NCBI RefSeq assembly: GCF_900115145.1
Contig: NZ_FOVL01000007.1
Span: 62,001-126,000 of the forward strand
Origin: Salegentibacter flavus
Lineage (GTDB): Bacteria > Bacteroidota > Bacteroidia > Flavobacteriales > Flavobacteriaceae
Length of the DNA stretch: 64,000 nucleotides
Reading direction: 5' to 3'
The notes under the pieces were generated by a model. The model saw only the letters and a list, made by a program, of their open reading frames with translations, had not been told where the DNA came from and searched no databases. A program made the position numbers and the translations under genes. Below are positions 17,960-27,243 of the stretch, one piece after another (positions within the stretch are counted from its first letter, which is position 1; each line of letters begins with the position of its first letter).

Positions 17960-20728
17960 ATGGATAGATTCTCATTTTTAAATGCTGCACACACAGCATA
18001 TTTCGCCGAACTTTACGATCAATACCTTCAATACCCGGACAGTGTAGAGCCCAGTTGGAGGGCTTTTTTTCAAGGATTTGATTTTGGGATGGAGCAAAAT
18101 GGCATTTCGCCTGATACCCTTGAGGACGCTCCGGTAAACTTTGAAGAGGGAGAGATACCTGATCACGTGATCAAAGAATTTCGGGTTATTCGCTTAATAG
18201 ATGGGTACCGAACCCGGGGTCATTTATTTACAAAAACCAATCCTGTAAGGGAACGTCGTAAATATTCACCAACTCTTGATATAGAAAATTTTGATCTTTC
18301 AAAAGAAGATCTGGATACTGTTTTTAATGCCGGGGACGTATTGGGCATAGGTCCAAAAACGCTTAAAGAAATAATCACTCACCTTGAGAATGTTTATTGC
18401 GATTCTATAGGGATCGAGTATATGTATATTCGTAAACCGGAAGAAATTTCCTGGATCCAGGCAAAACTCAATGTAAACGAAAATCATCCTTCATTTAGTT
18501 CGGAAGAGAAAAAACAAATTCTCAAAAAATTAAATGAAGCGGTGTCCTTTGAATCTTTTCTCCATACCAAATATGTAGGCCAAAAGCGATTTTCTCTGGA
18601 AGGGGGGGAGAGCCTGATTCCTGCCCTCGATTCCATAATTGAAAAGGCGGCGGAGATAGGAGTTAAGGAGTTTGTGATGGGAATGGCCCACCGCGGAAGA
18701 TTAAATACGCTAACCAATATCTTCGGAAAAAGTGCAAAAGATATTTTTAGCGAATTTGACGGAAAGGATTACGAGCAGGATATTTTTGACGGGGATGTAA
18801 AATATCACCTTGGATGGTCTTCAGGCCGAATTACCGATAAAGGAAAAGGAATTAATATTAATATTGCTCCGAACCCATCTCACCTGGAGGCTGTAGGTCC
18901 CGTAGTAGAGGGGATTACCCGGGCAAAACAAGATCGACGCTACGAGGGAGATACCAGTAAAGTACTTCCTATCCTGGTTCATGGGGATGCTGCTATTTCG
19001 GCTCAGGGAGTGGTATATGAAGTAGTGCAAATGGCTCAATTAGACGGTTATAAAACCGGCGGAACCATTCATATTGTAGTTAATAACCAGATTGGCTTTA
19101 CCACTAATTATTTGGACGGTCGTTCTTCTACGTATTGTACCGATATAGCGAAAGTGACTCTTTCTCCTGTACTTCACGTAAATGCCGATGATGTTGAAGC
19201 AGTGGTTCACTCTATTCTATTTGCACTGGAATTTAGGATGAAGTTTGGTCGCGATGTATTTATCGATTTGTTGGGATATAGAAAATATGGGCATAATGAA
19301 GGGGATGAACCCAGATTTACCCAACCTAAACTTTATAAAGCAATTGCCAAGCACAATAACCCCAGAGATATTTATGCCGAAAAGCTTAAAAAGGAAGGGG
19401 TTATTGAAGAAGACTATGTAGGGAAACTCGAGGAAGAATATAGAGCCAAACTAGACGAAAATCTGGAAGACTCCAGAAAAGAAGAAACTACCAGGGTGAC
19501 ACCATTTATGTATGAGGAATGGGAAGGCTTTGAATCAGTGCGGCAAGAGGGAATGTTGGAAGCCATCGATACCACTGTGGATATTAAGAAGCTGGATGAG
19601 GTAGCAGAAACTATTTCGAAATTGCCCGGGGATAAAAAATTCCTTCGAAAGATAAACAAGATTATAGAGGGTAGGAGGCAGATGTATTTCGAAGATAACA
19701 AGCTTGACTGGTCTATGGCAGAGCATCTGGCTTATGGCACCCTAATGACCGAAGGTTATAATATTCGACTTAGTGGCCAGGATAGTGAAAGAGGGACCTT
19801 CTCTCACCGTCACGCCGTATTAAAAGTTGAAGATAGTGAAGAGGAAATTATCCTTCATAATAATATTCCCGATAGAGATGGGGATATATTTATTTATAAT
19901 TCTCTTTTATCTGAATATGGGGTTTTAGGTTTTGATTATGGTTATGCCATGACGAGCCCAAGAACGCTTACCATTTGGGAGGCCCAATTTGGTGATTTTG
20001 TGAATGGCGCCCAGATCATTATTGATCAATATATTTCTGCCGCCGAAGATAAATGGAAATTGCAGAACGGATTGGTGATGTTTCTGCCACATGGATATGA
20101 AGGACAGGGAGCAGAACACTCCTCTGGAAGAATGGAGCGTTTTCTTCAGCTTTGTGCAAGGGATAATATGTATGTAGCCGATGTTACTACCCCGGCCAAT
20201 ATGTTCCATATCCTTAGAAGACAAATGAAGGCGGGATTTAGAAAACCCCTTATCATCTTTACTCCTAAAAGTTTGTTGAGACATTCAAAAGTTGTTTCAT
20301 CAAAAGAAGAGTTTGCTAATGGTAGTTTCCAACCATTCCTTGATGATGAAGAGGCGAAGGTCGAAAAGATAAAAACTCTTGTTTTCTGTACCGGTAAATT
20401 CTATTATGATCTCTTGGAATTTAAAGAAAAAAATAGTCGCGATGATGTAGCACTGGTAAGGCTGGAGCAGTTATTCCCACTACCGGTTTCAGAAATGAAG
20501 GAAGCCCTTAAGAAATATAAAAATGCCGATGACATTGTTTGGGCACAGGAAGAACCCAGAAATATGGGAGCCTATGGCCATTTATTGCTGCATTTTGATG
20601 AAGCGAAGAACTTCAGGGTTTGTAGCAGAAAATTCTACGGTTCGCCGGCTGCCGGTAGCTCAGTGAGGTTTAAAAAGCGTCACGAAAAAGTTATCGCCTG
20701 CGTATTTGATAAAAATTTAGAAGAATAA
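17960..20728 (+). CDS. sucA: 2-oxoglutarate dehydrogenase E1 component
   Basis: The 922-residue thiamine-diphosphate enzyme starts with the short peripheral-subunit-binding-like segment MDRFSFLNAAHTAYFAELYDQY that is standard for SucA. EFVMGMAHRGRLNTL, HGDAAISAQGVVYEVVQM and the GHNEGDEPRFTQP stretch are SucA landmarks. It decarboxylates 2-oxoglutarate and passes the succinyl group to the lipoyl arm of SucB in the TCA cycle. A TATTTTTG element at 17912-17919 is a likely -7 promoter, with no clear TTG at the right distance. sucB follows after 65 bases, and lpd is not in the window. Confidence 0.98.
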   Translation: MDRFSFLNAAHTAYFAELYDQYLQYPDSVEPSWRAFFQGFDFGMEQNGISPDTLEDAPVNFEEGEIPDHVIKEFRVIRLIDGYRTRGHLFTKTNPVRERRKYSPTLDIENFDLSKEDLDTVFNAGDVLGIGPKTLKEIITHLENVYCDSIGIEYMYIRKPEEISWIQAKLNVNENHPSFSSEEKKQILKKLNEAVSFESFLHTKYVGQKRFSLEGGESLIPALDSIIEKAAEIGVKEFVMGMAHRGRLNTLTNIFGKSAKDIFSEFDGKDYEQDIFDGDVKYHLGWSSGRITDKGKGININIAPNPSHLEAVGPVVEGITRAKQDRRYEGDTSKVLPILVHGDAAISAQGVVYEVVQMAQLDGYKTGGTIHIVVNNQIGFTTNYLDGRSSTYCTDIAKVTLSPVLHVNADDVEAVVHSILFALEFRMKFGRDVFIDLLGYRKYGHNEGDEPRFTQPKLYKAIAKHNNPRDIYAEKLKKEGVIEEDYVGKLEEEYRAKLDENLEDSRKEETTRVTPFMYEEWEGFESVRQEGMLEAIDTTVDIKKLDEVAETISKLPGDKKFLRKINKIIEGRRQMYFEDNKLDWSMAEHLAYGTLMTEGYNIRLSGQDSERGTFSHRHAVLKVEDSEEEIILHNNIPDRDGDIFIYNSLLSEYGVLGFDYGYAMTSPRTLTIWEAQFGDFVNGAQIIIDQYISAAEDKWKLQNGLVMFLPHGYEGQGAEHSSGRMERFLQLCARDNMYVADVTTPANMFHILRRQMKAGFRKPLIIFTPKSLLRHSKVVSSKEEFANGSFQPFLDDEEAKVEKIKTLVFCTGKFYYDLLEFKEKNSRDDVALVRLEQLFPLPVSEMKEALKKYKNADDIVWAQEEPRNMGAYGHLLLHFDEAKNFRVCSRKFYGSPAAGSSVRFKKRHEKVIACVFDKNLEE

Positions 20729-20793
20729 ATAATAAGAAGTAAATTCAAAAAATATCTCTGCTTTTTAGAGGTAACAAAATAAAAATTAAGAAC

Positions 20794-22038
20794 ATGGCTT
20801 TAGAAATGAAAGTTCCTTCTCCGGGAGAATCAATAACCGAAGTAGAAATAGCCCAGTGGCTTGTTGAAGACGGGGATTACGTTGAAAAAGATCAGGCGGT
20901 CGCCGAGGTTGATAGCGACAAAGCTACCCTGGAATTACCTGCAGAGGCTAGCGGAATAATCACCCTTAAAGCTGAGGAAGGCGATGCCGTAGCAGTAGGA
21001 GAGGTGGTTTGTTTAATCGATACCGATGCTCCGAAACCCGGTGGTGGCGAAGATAAATCTGAAGCAAAAGCGGAAGAAAAAAGGGAGGAAAAAGCCGGGA
21101 AGGAAGAGCCTAAAGAAAAAGAGAAGGAAAAAGAGTTTAAAGAATCTTCTAAAGAAACCTATGCTACCGGGAGTCCTTCTCCGGCTGCAAAGAAAATTCT
21201 CGACGAGAAGGGTATTGAAGCTAAATCTGTAAAGGGAAGTGGAAAAGATGGGCGTGTAACCAAAGAAGATGCCGTTCAGGCAAAAGCTTCTATGGGAACT
21301 CCTGGTCCTGGAAAAAGAGGGGAGTCGCGTAAAAAAATGTCTATGCTTAGACGAAAAGTAGCTCAGCGTCTGGTTTCTGCTAAAAATGAAACAGCAATGC
21401 TTACTACTTTTAACGAGGTAGATATGTCTCCAATTTTCGCTCTGCGTAAAAAATATAAAGAAGAGTTTAAAGAAAAGCATGGAGTAAGCCTTGGATTCAT
21501 GTCCTTTTTTACATTGGCTGTTGTGAGAGCTCTGGATATGTATCCCGATGTAAACTCGATGGTAGATGAAGATCATCAGATAAAATACGATTTTAAAGAT
21601 ATTAGTATAGCTGTTTCAGGGCCAAAGGGACTAATGGTTCCGGTAATTAGGAATGCCGAAAATCTTAGCTTCAGAGGGGTAGAAGAAGAAGTTAAACGTC
21701 TGGCCATCCGTGCAAGGGACGGGGAGATCACGGTTGATGAAATGACCGGAGGAACTTTCACCATAACTAATGGTGGGGTTTTTGGATCTATGCTTTCTAC
21801 TCCTATTATTAACCCTCCTCAAAGTGCTATTCTGGGGATGCATAATATTGTAGAGCGACCGGTTGCTGTAGATGGACACGTAGAAATCAGACCAATTATG
21901 TATGTAGCCTTGTCTTATGATCACAGAATTATAGATGGAAAAGAGTCTGTAGGATTTCTGGTAGCTATTAAAGAAGCCCTTGAAAATCCTGAAGAACTAT
22001 TGATGGATAATGCTGTGAAGCGGACTTTGGAACTTTAG
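20794..22038 (+). CDS. sucB: 2-oxoglutarate dehydrogenase E2 (dihydrolipoyllysine succinyltransferase)
   Basis: A 414-residue protein in three parts. First comes one lipoyl domain with the lipoylated Lys43 in DSDKATLE. Then follows a very charged Lys/Glu-rich hinge (about residues 78-122). Last are a peripheral-subunit-binding domain ([22 protein letters not shown]), a second linker and the catalytic domain, with the HRIIDG motif near residue 378. It transfers succinyl groups to CoA and forms the core of the complex with SucA. The KE-rich hinge is unusually uniform but is a normal type of flexible linker. It ends at a strong terminator. Confidence 0.97.
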   Translation: MALEMKVPSPGESITEVEIAQWLVEDGDYVEKDQAVAEVDSDKATLELPAEASGIITLKAEEGDAVAVGEVVCLIDTDAPKPGGGEDKSEAKAEEKREEKAGKEEPKEKEKEKEFKESSKETYATGSPSPAAKKILDEKGIEAKSVKGSGKDGRVTKEDAVQAKASMGTPGPGKRGESRKKMSMLRRKVAQRLVSAKNETAMLTTFNEVDMSPIFALRKKYKEEFKEKHGVSLGFMSFFTLAVVRALDMYPDVNSMVDEDHQIKYDFKDISIAVSGPKGLMVPVIRNAENLSFRGVEEEVKRLAIRARDGEITVDEMTGGTFTITNGGVFGSMLSTPIINPPQSAILGMHNIVERPVAVDGHVEIRPIMYVALSYDHRIIDGKESVGFLVAIKEALENPEELLMDNAVKRTLEL

Positions 22039-22065
22039 AAAAGTCTTTTCATTGTTACTATAAAT

Positions 22066-22094
22066 AAAAAAGGAGGCCCCAGAGCCTCCTTTTT
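22066..22094. terminator. Bidirectional intrinsic terminator after sucAB
   Basis: Stem AGGAGGC/GCCTCCT with a six-base loop, A-run on the left and T-run on the right. A small leftward ORF converges from the other side. Confidence 0.9.
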
Positions 22095-22109
22095 AAGTCC
22101 AATAACAAA

Positions 22110-22223
22110 TTAAAATAATACAAGGGATGCGATGTTAAGAGATAAAACCCCTATGATTGCTATGGCAAGGATGATAAAAATTACTATAGAAAGGGTCTTA
22201 TTTTTAAACAAAACAGGCATCAT
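22110..22223 (-). CDS. Candidate 37-residue single-helix membrane protein
   Basis: A short leftward frame opens with two consecutive ATGs (22223 and 22220) and encodes MMPVLFKNKTLSIVIFII and on to LNIASLVLF. After a basic N-terminus (K7, K9), about 26 of the last 28 residues are hydrophobic, which is the shape of a small inner-membrane protein. The bidirectional terminator at 22066-22094 sits 16 bases after its stop, which suits a transcribed gene. It is too short for most gene finders. No family is recognised. Conservation in related genomes would decide whether it is real. Confidence 0.5.
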   Translation of the reverse strand: MMPVLFKNKTLSIVIFIILAIAIIGVLSLNIASLVLF

Positions 22224-22286
22224 CTAACATTAAAGGCCAAATTTAAATTATAAGGTGTCTTGCGTCAAGGGGAAATTTCCCCTAAA

Positions 22287-22721
22287 TTATTTGAGATACA
22301 GCGATTTGTTTTTATAATCTATTATTGCCTTTCCTTTTCTTAAAATATCTGCGCCAATTATGCCATGTACTTTTTCGGCCTCGTGATTGATAAGAGCTTC
22401 ATTAACATGCCGAAGATCAAAAAGTACCAGATCCACTTTTTTCTTTTTCCATCCTTTTATTTCAATCTTGTTTTTTTGTGCTATTTGGGTGAGCATATTT
22501 GTGGCTCCGGCTCCTGCAGCCTTAATATCGCTGTCTTCAGCAAGAAGTTGAAAATGTTCTACGGCCTCCATTCCTACGCAAGTACTGGATGCACCGGTAT
22601 CCAGGATGAAATTTCCTTCAATATTATTTATTTTCGCCACCAATTCAAGGTGGTTGGTTTTAGTGATATTTAGCTTGATACGCTTATAACCTTTCTCTTT
22701 CAGCAATTTCTTAAGTGACAT
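22287..22721 (-). CDS. Retropepsin-like aspartic protease family protein
   Basis: A 144-residue clan AA protein with FILDTGASSTCVG, catalytic Asp41 in DTGA, and the second-half motif VHGIIGADILRKGKAIIDY. It has the size of a single-lobe retroviral-type protease that works as a dimer. There is no signal peptide, and the N-terminal KKLLKEKGYKRIKL is basic. A TATCTTTG -7 element (22736-22743, minus strand) lies just upstream. Peptide substrates are unknown; active-site residues are intact. Confidence 0.85.
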   Translation of the reverse strand: MSLKKLLKEKGYKRIKLNITKTNHLELVAKINNIEGNFILDTGASSTCVGMEAVEHFQLLAEDSDIKAAGAGATNMLTQIAQKNKIEIKGWKKKKVDLVLFDLRHVNEALINHEAEKVHGIIGADILRKGKAIIDYKNKSLYLK

Positions 22722-22735
22722 TCCTTGTTTTTTGA

Positions 22736-22767
22736 CAAAGATAGGTCTTCAAAATAAATTAATTTTG
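22736..22767. promoter_or_regulatory. Divergent -7 elements for retropepsin-like gene and tatD
   Basis: TATCTTTG at 22743-22736 (minus) serves the leftward gene and TAATTTTG at 22760-22767 (plus) serves tatD, back to back within 32 bases. A -33 TTG at ideal distance is not clear for either. Confidence 0.5.
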
Positions 22768-22772
22768 CATTT

Positions 22773-23540
22773 ATGATTTTAACCGACACCCATATACATT
22801 TATACAGCGAAGATTTTCAGAAAGATCAAAAAGAGCTTATTGAAGAAGCTTTTGAAAATGATATCAAAAGGTTTTTTCTACCTGCTATAGATTCAAATTA
22901 TGTTGCGGCCATGTATAGCCTGGAGAAAAATTATCCGGAGCATGTCTTTTTAATGGCGGGCTTGCATCCAACTCACGTAAAAGATGATTTTGAGGAAGAA
23001 CTGGCCAAAGTTGAAAAGCAGTTTTCACAAAGGCAATTTGTAGCCGTTGGAGAAATAGGAATTGATTTATACTGGGACAGGAGTACGCTGGAAATTCAGA
23101 AAAAAGCTTTTAGAAGACAGATTCAGCTGGCAAAAAAATATAAATTACCTATGGTTATTCATTGCCGGGAGGCTTTTGATGAGGTTTTTGAAGTTCTGGA
23201 AAATGAAAAAAGTGAGGATCTCTTTGGGATTTTTCACTGTTTTACCGGAACCTACGAACAGGCTCAGCAAGCTTTGTCCTATAATATGAAGCTTGGAATT
23301 GGGGGAGTAGTTACTTTTAAAAACGGAAAAATCGATAAATTCCTGAAGCAGATTCCTATAGAGGAAATCGTTCTGGAGACCGATGGGCCTTACCTGGCGC
23401 CGGTTCCATTTAGGGGAAAACGCAATAAACCCGTATATTTAAAAAAGGTAGCCGAAAAAGTTGCAGAAATTTACGAACTCCCACTTGAGGAGGTGGCTGC
23501 AATTACTACTCAAAGCTCTAAAGATATTTTTAAGATTTAA
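22773..23540 (+). CDS. tatD: TatD family metal-dependent hydrolase
   Basis: A 255-residue TIM-barrel protein of exact family length. Metal ligands are in place: THIH at residues 6-9, VGEIGID, VIHCREAF, FHCFTG and ETDGPYLAP. TatD proteins are nucleases that act on 3'-OH DNA ends and also have deaminase-like editing roles. The -7 element TAATTTTG lies 5 bases before the ATG, so the transcript may be nearly leaderless. Downstream acyltransferase and asparaginase genes are close and on the same strand. Confidence 0.95.
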   Translation: MILTDTHIHLYSEDFQKDQKELIEEAFENDIKRFFLPAIDSNYVAAMYSLEKNYPEHVFLMAGLHPTHVKDDFEEELAKVEKQFSQRQFVAVGEIGIDLYWDRSTLEIQKKAFRRQIQLAKKYKLPMVIHCREAFDEVFEVLENEKSEDLFGIFHCFTGTYEQAQQALSYNMKLGIGGVVTFKNGKIDKFLKQIPIEEIVLETDGPYLAPVPFRGKRNKPVYLKKVAEKVAEIYELPLEEVAAITTQSSKDIFKI

Positions 23541-23590
23541 GGGGTAATAAAATTTAAATTTGTTCATTTGCTAAGAAAATAAGACTTTTT

Positions 23591-24733
23591 GTGAAGGATT
23601 TTGAAGATATAAGATTTTACCGCGACGATGAGGTACAACAGGCCTTAAAGGAAAATATTAAGCACCCAATGATAAAGGCACTGCTGCAGTTTACTTTTCC
23701 TGAAAAGAGTTTTGCCGAGATTGAAGAAATCACCTTGGGCTGTACCTCCATCAGGGAGTTTCAAATCAAAGTGATTTATCATTCTGTACAAAAGGTTTTG
23801 GAGCGCAGTTCTGAAGGTCTTTCCTATTCTGGTTTCGATAAACTGAATAAAGATAAATCCTATTTTTACATTTCCAATCATCGTGATATCGTGCTAGATA
23901 CATCTCTGCTGAACAGTGCTTTGTATGAGAACGATCTGGTGATGACGGCTTCGGCTATAGGGGATAACCTGGTGCAAAAGCCTTTCCTTATGTTGCTTTC
24001 TCGTCTTAATAGGAATTTTCTGGTTAAGCGCGGCTTAGGTCCCAGGGAAATGCTTAGAAGTTCAAAAAATCTTTCCAATTATATTAAATATCTTCTTCTT
24101 GAAGAAGGCCGCTCGGTTTGGATGGCACAAAGAGAAGGGCGTACCAAGGACGGTAGCGATCATACCCAGCAGGGTGTTTTAAAAATGATCGCAATGGCCA
24201 AAGGAGACCTGAGTCTCACTGAGTACCTGAAGAAACTAAAGATAGTTCCGGTTGCAATTTCATATGAATTTGATCCTACCGATAGGTTGAAAATGCCTGA
24301 AATTATGGCCAAACGCATGCAGGAGACCTATGTGAAATCTGCAAATGAAGATTTTAATAGTATTATGCAGGGTGCTTTGGGCAATAAAGGCCGTATTCAT
24401 ATTGGTGCCGGAGATATATTGGGGGATGAGGTTTTTGATGGAATAGAGAAAAATGCAGCTTCGGTTAACGAACAGTTACAAACTATTGCCACAAAAATTG
24501 ATGAAGCAGTGTACAGGAATTATAAGCTTTGGCCTTCAAATTATATCGCCTGTGATCTTTTGAATAACTCAAATACTTATTCCGATAGATATTCAGAAAA
24601 AGAAAAGCGACAGTTTGAGCGCAGGATTTCTCGAAGAATAGATATGAAAAATGCGCTAGAACTAAATAGTTACCTATTAATGTATGCTAACCCGGTAATC
24701 AATAAAGAAGCGCTTTATGAAGAAAAAGGCTAA
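23591..24733 (+). CDS. Glycerol-3-phosphate/1-acyl-glycerol-phosphate acyltransferase family protein
   Basis: The gene starts with a GTG at 23591 and encodes 380 residues. The acyltransferase block contains FYISNHRDIVLDTS (the catalytic His of the NHxxxxD family), NFLVKRGLGPREML, VWMAQREGRTKDG (the glycine/glutamate motif) and KIVPVAISYEFDP. The spacing between the catalytic His and the terminal Asp is five residues rather than four, though an Asp also follows the His by two. It should acylate glycerophosphate for membrane lipids. It overlaps the asparaginase gene by 17 bases, and a TAAATTTG element precedes it at 23555-23562. Confidence 0.85.
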   Translation: MKDFEDIRFYRDDEVQQALKENIKHPMIKALLQFTFPEKSFAEIEEITLGCTSIREFQIKVIYHSVQKVLERSSEGLSYSGFDKLNKDKSYFYISNHRDIVLDTSLLNSALYENDLVMTASAIGDNLVQKPFLMLLSRLNRNFLVKRGLGPREMLRSSKNLSNYIKYLLLEEGRSVWMAQREGRTKDGSDHTQQGVLKMIAMAKGDLSLTEYLKKLKIVPVAISYEFDPTDRLKMPEIMAKRMQETYVKSANEDFNSIMQGALGNKGRIHIGAGDILGDEVFDGIEKNAASVNEQLQTIATKIDEAVYRNYKLWPSNYIACDLLNNSNTYSDRYSEKEKRQFERRISRRIDMKNALELNSYLLMYANPVINKEALYEEKG

Positions 24734-25745
24734 CATTCTCCTTATTTATACCGGGGGAACCATAGGTATGATAAAAGATTATGATACCGGTGCCTTGAAG
24801 GCTTTTAATTTTGATGAATTACTTCAGAATATACCTGAGCTTAAAATACTTGAACATAATATTGATACTTTAAGCTTTGAGGAACCTATCGATTCTTCAA
24901 ACATGGATCCCGAAGGCTGGCTGCAAATTGCCAGCACCATTAATTCTAATTTTGAAAAATACGATGGATTTGTGATTTTGCATGGCAGTGATACTATGGC
25001 TTATACTGCTTCGGCTTTAAGTTTTATGTTTGAAAATCTTACCAAGCCTGTAATTTTTACCGGGTCCCAACTTCCGATAGGAGATTTAAGAACCGATGCC
25101 AAGGAAAATCTCATAACTAGCATACAGATCGCCGGACTGCAAAAGAATGATCGACCGGTTATAAGTGAAGTAGGACTTTATTTTGAATATAAATTATACC
25201 GTGCCAACCGGAGTACCAAGATAAACGCTGAACATTTCCAGGCTTTTGCATCAATGAATTATTCCCCTCTGGCTGAATCTGGAGTTTACCTTTCAGTAAA
25301 TTACAATGCTCTGTGGAAGCCAAATAGAAAACAACCCACAAAACTTCATGCTAATTTTAATGACGATATCCTTATTCTGAAAATGTTTCCGGGAATTAGT
25401 GAAAGTACCATCAGGCATATTTTGTCTAAAGAAAATTTAAGGGGGGTTGTTTTAGAAACCTACGGTAGCGGGAATGCTCCCAGTGCTCCCTGGTTTGTTA
25501 ATATCTTAAAGGAAAAGATCGCCGAGGGCTTGTGTGTGGTAAACGTGACACAGTGTATAGCTGGAAGTGTGAATATGGGGCAATATGAAACCAGTGTTAA
25601 GCTAAAACAAATTGGGGTAGTTTCTGGAAAAGATATCACTACAGAGGCTGCTGTTGCCAAATTAATGTATTTATTAGGAAAAGATTTAAGTCCGGAAGTT
25701 TTTAAAACTATCTTTGAAACCTCTCTGCGAGGGGAAATGTTATAA
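24717..25745 (+). CDS. ansA: Type I (cytoplasmic) L-asparaginase
   Basis: A 342-residue protein with the nucleophile motif YTGGTIGM at residues 11-18 and the second threonine motif HGSDTMAYTASAL near residue 83. No signal peptide is present, so it is the cytoplasmic enzyme that turns asparagine into aspartate and ammonia. Its ATG overlaps the end of the acyltransferase gene by 17 bases, which implies translational coupling. Related glutaminase activity is possible but secondary. Confidence 0.95.
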   Translation: MKKKANILLIYTGGTIGMIKDYDTGALKAFNFDELLQNIPELKILEHNIDTLSFEEPIDSSNMDPEGWLQIASTINSNFEKYDGFVILHGSDTMAYTASALSFMFENLTKPVIFTGSQLPIGDLRTDAKENLITSIQIAGLQKNDRPVISEVGLYFEYKLYRANRSTKINAEHFQAFASMNYSPLAESGVYLSVNYNALWKPNRKQPTKLHANFNDDILILKMFPGISESTIRHILSKENLRGVVLETYGSGNAPSAPWFVNILKEKIAEGLCVVNVTQCIAGSVNMGQYETSVKLKQIGVVSGKDITTEAAVAKLMYLLGKDLSPEVFKTIFETSLRGEML

Positions 25746-25817
25746 AATTAACGCCAACTACTTGATTGAGTTTATTTTTTTTTGTTATTTGGCGCACCGT
25801 TTAGAAAACGTTAAGAA

Positions 25818-25905
25818 AGAGAGGTGGCCGAGTGGTCGAAGGCGCACGCCTGGAAAGTGTGTATACGCCAAAAGCGTATCGAGGGTTCGAATCCCTTCCT
25901 CTCTG
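25818..25905 (+). tRNA. tRNA-Ser (anticodon GGA)
   Basis: 88 bases. The acceptor stem is AGAGAGG (25818-25824) with CCTCTCT (25898-25904) and discriminator G at 25905; CCA is not encoded. The anticodon loop CTGGAAA carries GGA, reading serine codons UCC and UCU. A long variable arm (about 25861-25880, TATACGCCAAAAGCGTAT) and the T-arm GGGTTCGAATCCC complete the class II serine tRNA fold. Confidence 0.97.
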
Positions 25906-25983
25906 CAAAATTTATAGTATTTTTATTAAAACTTTATTTTTATATCTTTAACCCTTTAACTAATTAAATTAAGACAAACAGCA

Positions 25984-26787
25984 ATGAAAAGATTATTTTC
26001 TATTTTGGTAATCGCCGCGGTGATGGTGCTAGGAGCCGGAAACCTGAATGCGGCCAATAATGTGAATACATTACCTGAAACAATTGTAAATTTTGTGCAG
26101 GATGATGAGGCTGCCGCTGCCGCTGATGAGGTAGAGGAAGAAAGCCTTGGTTTTCACCAGGAACTTAAAAAACGATTTATAGAAGGGGGGCCTGCATTTA
26201 TGGGGATTGTTCTTTTATGTTTAATTCTTGGTTTGGCTGTTGCCATTGAGAGAATTATCTTTTTGAACCTTTCTACTACAAATACCAGAAAACTGGCTCA
26301 GGATGTTGAAGATGCTTTAAACAATGGCGGAGTAGATGCCGCTAAAGAAGTATGCAGAAACACTAAAGGTCCTGTTGCTTCTATCTATTACCAGGGACTG
26401 GACCGTGCCGACGAAAGCATTGATGCTGCAGAGAAAGCAGTAGTTGCTTATGGTGGTGTCCAAATGGGACAATTGGAGAAAAACGTCTCTTGGGTGTCTT
26501 TATTTATTGCCATCGCACCTATGCTTGGTTTCATGGGAACTGTAATTGGTATGATTACCGCCTTCGATAGAATTGAGGCTGCTGGTGATATGCAACCATC
26601 ACTTGTTGCTGGAGGTATTAAAGTAGCGCTACTTACTACAGTATTTGGTTTGATCGTGGCTATTATCCTTCAAATCTTTTACAACTACATCATCGCTAAG
26701 ATCGATAGCATCGTGAATGATATGGAAGATGCTTCTATTACCCTTATCGATATGTTAGTAGCTTACAAAAACAAAAAAAGAATCTAA
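25984..26787 (+). CDS. exbB: MotA/TolQ/ExbB proton channel family protein
   Basis: A 267-residue inner-membrane protein. It begins with a cleavable-looking signal (MKRLFSILVIAAVMVLGAG), then an Ala/Glu-rich periplasmic linker, then a helix near residues 78-98. The paired proton-channel helices contain WVSLFIAIAPMLGFMGTVIGMI and GIKVALLTTVFGLIVAIILQIF. With ExbD it converts the proton gradient into TonB motion that drives outer-membrane transporters such as the SusC protein at 47 kb. It heads a four-gene operon. Confidence 0.93.
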   Translation: MKRLFSILVIAAVMVLGAGNLNAANNVNTLPETIVNFVQDDEAAAAADEVEEESLGFHQELKKRFIEGGPAFMGIVLLCLILGLAVAIERIIFLNLSTTNTRKLAQDVEDALNNGGVDAAKEVCRNTKGPVASIYYQGLDRADESIDAAEKAVVAYGGVQMGQLEKNVSWVSLFIAIAPMLGFMGTVIGMITAFDRIEAAGDMQPSLVAGGIKVALLTTVFGLIVAIILQIFYNYIIAKIDSIVNDMEDASITLIDMLVAYKNKKRI

Positions 26788-26801
26788 GACCAGATTAAAT
26801 T

Positions 26802-27239
26802 ATGACTTTACATAAAATATTAAAATATATAGCCCTCGTTATTGGTGTTATAGGTCTTATCCTTCTTGGGAGGATCTTAGCTGCAAACGATGATGCTATA
26901 GCGGCCTCAGCCGATATGCAGAACAGCCTTCTTGATCCGTTTATGTGGGTAGCGTATCTGGTATTGGCCATTGTGTTAATATTAGTAGCCTTCTATGTAA
27001 TAAAGGGCCTTTTTAAAGGAAATATTAAAAACACACTTATTGCTCTGGGCGCATTTTTAGCAGTTATCGTAATTGCATATGTGCTAACCGATGGATCCCA
27101 AATGACTCTTAAAGACGGAAGTATTCTTTCGGCGAGTGGAGCGCATTGGATAAGTGCAGGATTAGTAACATTCTACATCCTTGCAGGAATTGCTATCTTA
27201 GCAATGGTATTCTCTGGAGTTAAAAAATTAATGAAGTAA
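26802..27239 (+). CDS. Small polytopic membrane protein between exbB and exbD
   Basis: A 145-residue protein with four predicted helices (about residues 10-27, 47-66, 80-97 and 120-140) and a conserved-looking glycine-rich start. It is located 14 bases after exbB and 4 bases before exbD, so it is certainly co-transcribed. The same arrangement is common in Bacteroidota, but the protein has no recognised domain. A stabilising or coupling role for the ExbB/ExbD motor is inferred only from position. Confidence 0.8.
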   Translation: MTLHKILKYIALVIGVIGLILLGRILAANDDAIAASADMQNSLLDPFMWVAYLVLAIVLILVAFYVIKGLFKGNIKNTLIALGAFLAVIVIAYVLTDGSQMTLKDGSILSASGAHWISAGLVTFYILAGIAILAMVFSGVKKLMK

Positions 27240-27243
27240 TAAT

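Noticed and set aside
21013-21576. 187-codon leftward frame opposite sucB
   Set aside because: It is the antisense shadow of the Lys/Glu-rich hinge of SucB and has a Phe-rich composition typical of such shadows.
25714-25917. Open frame of 67 codons spanning the end of ansA and the tRNA region
   Set aside because: It overlaps ansA in another frame and runs through the tRNA-Ser gene; the tRNA explains the conserved part.
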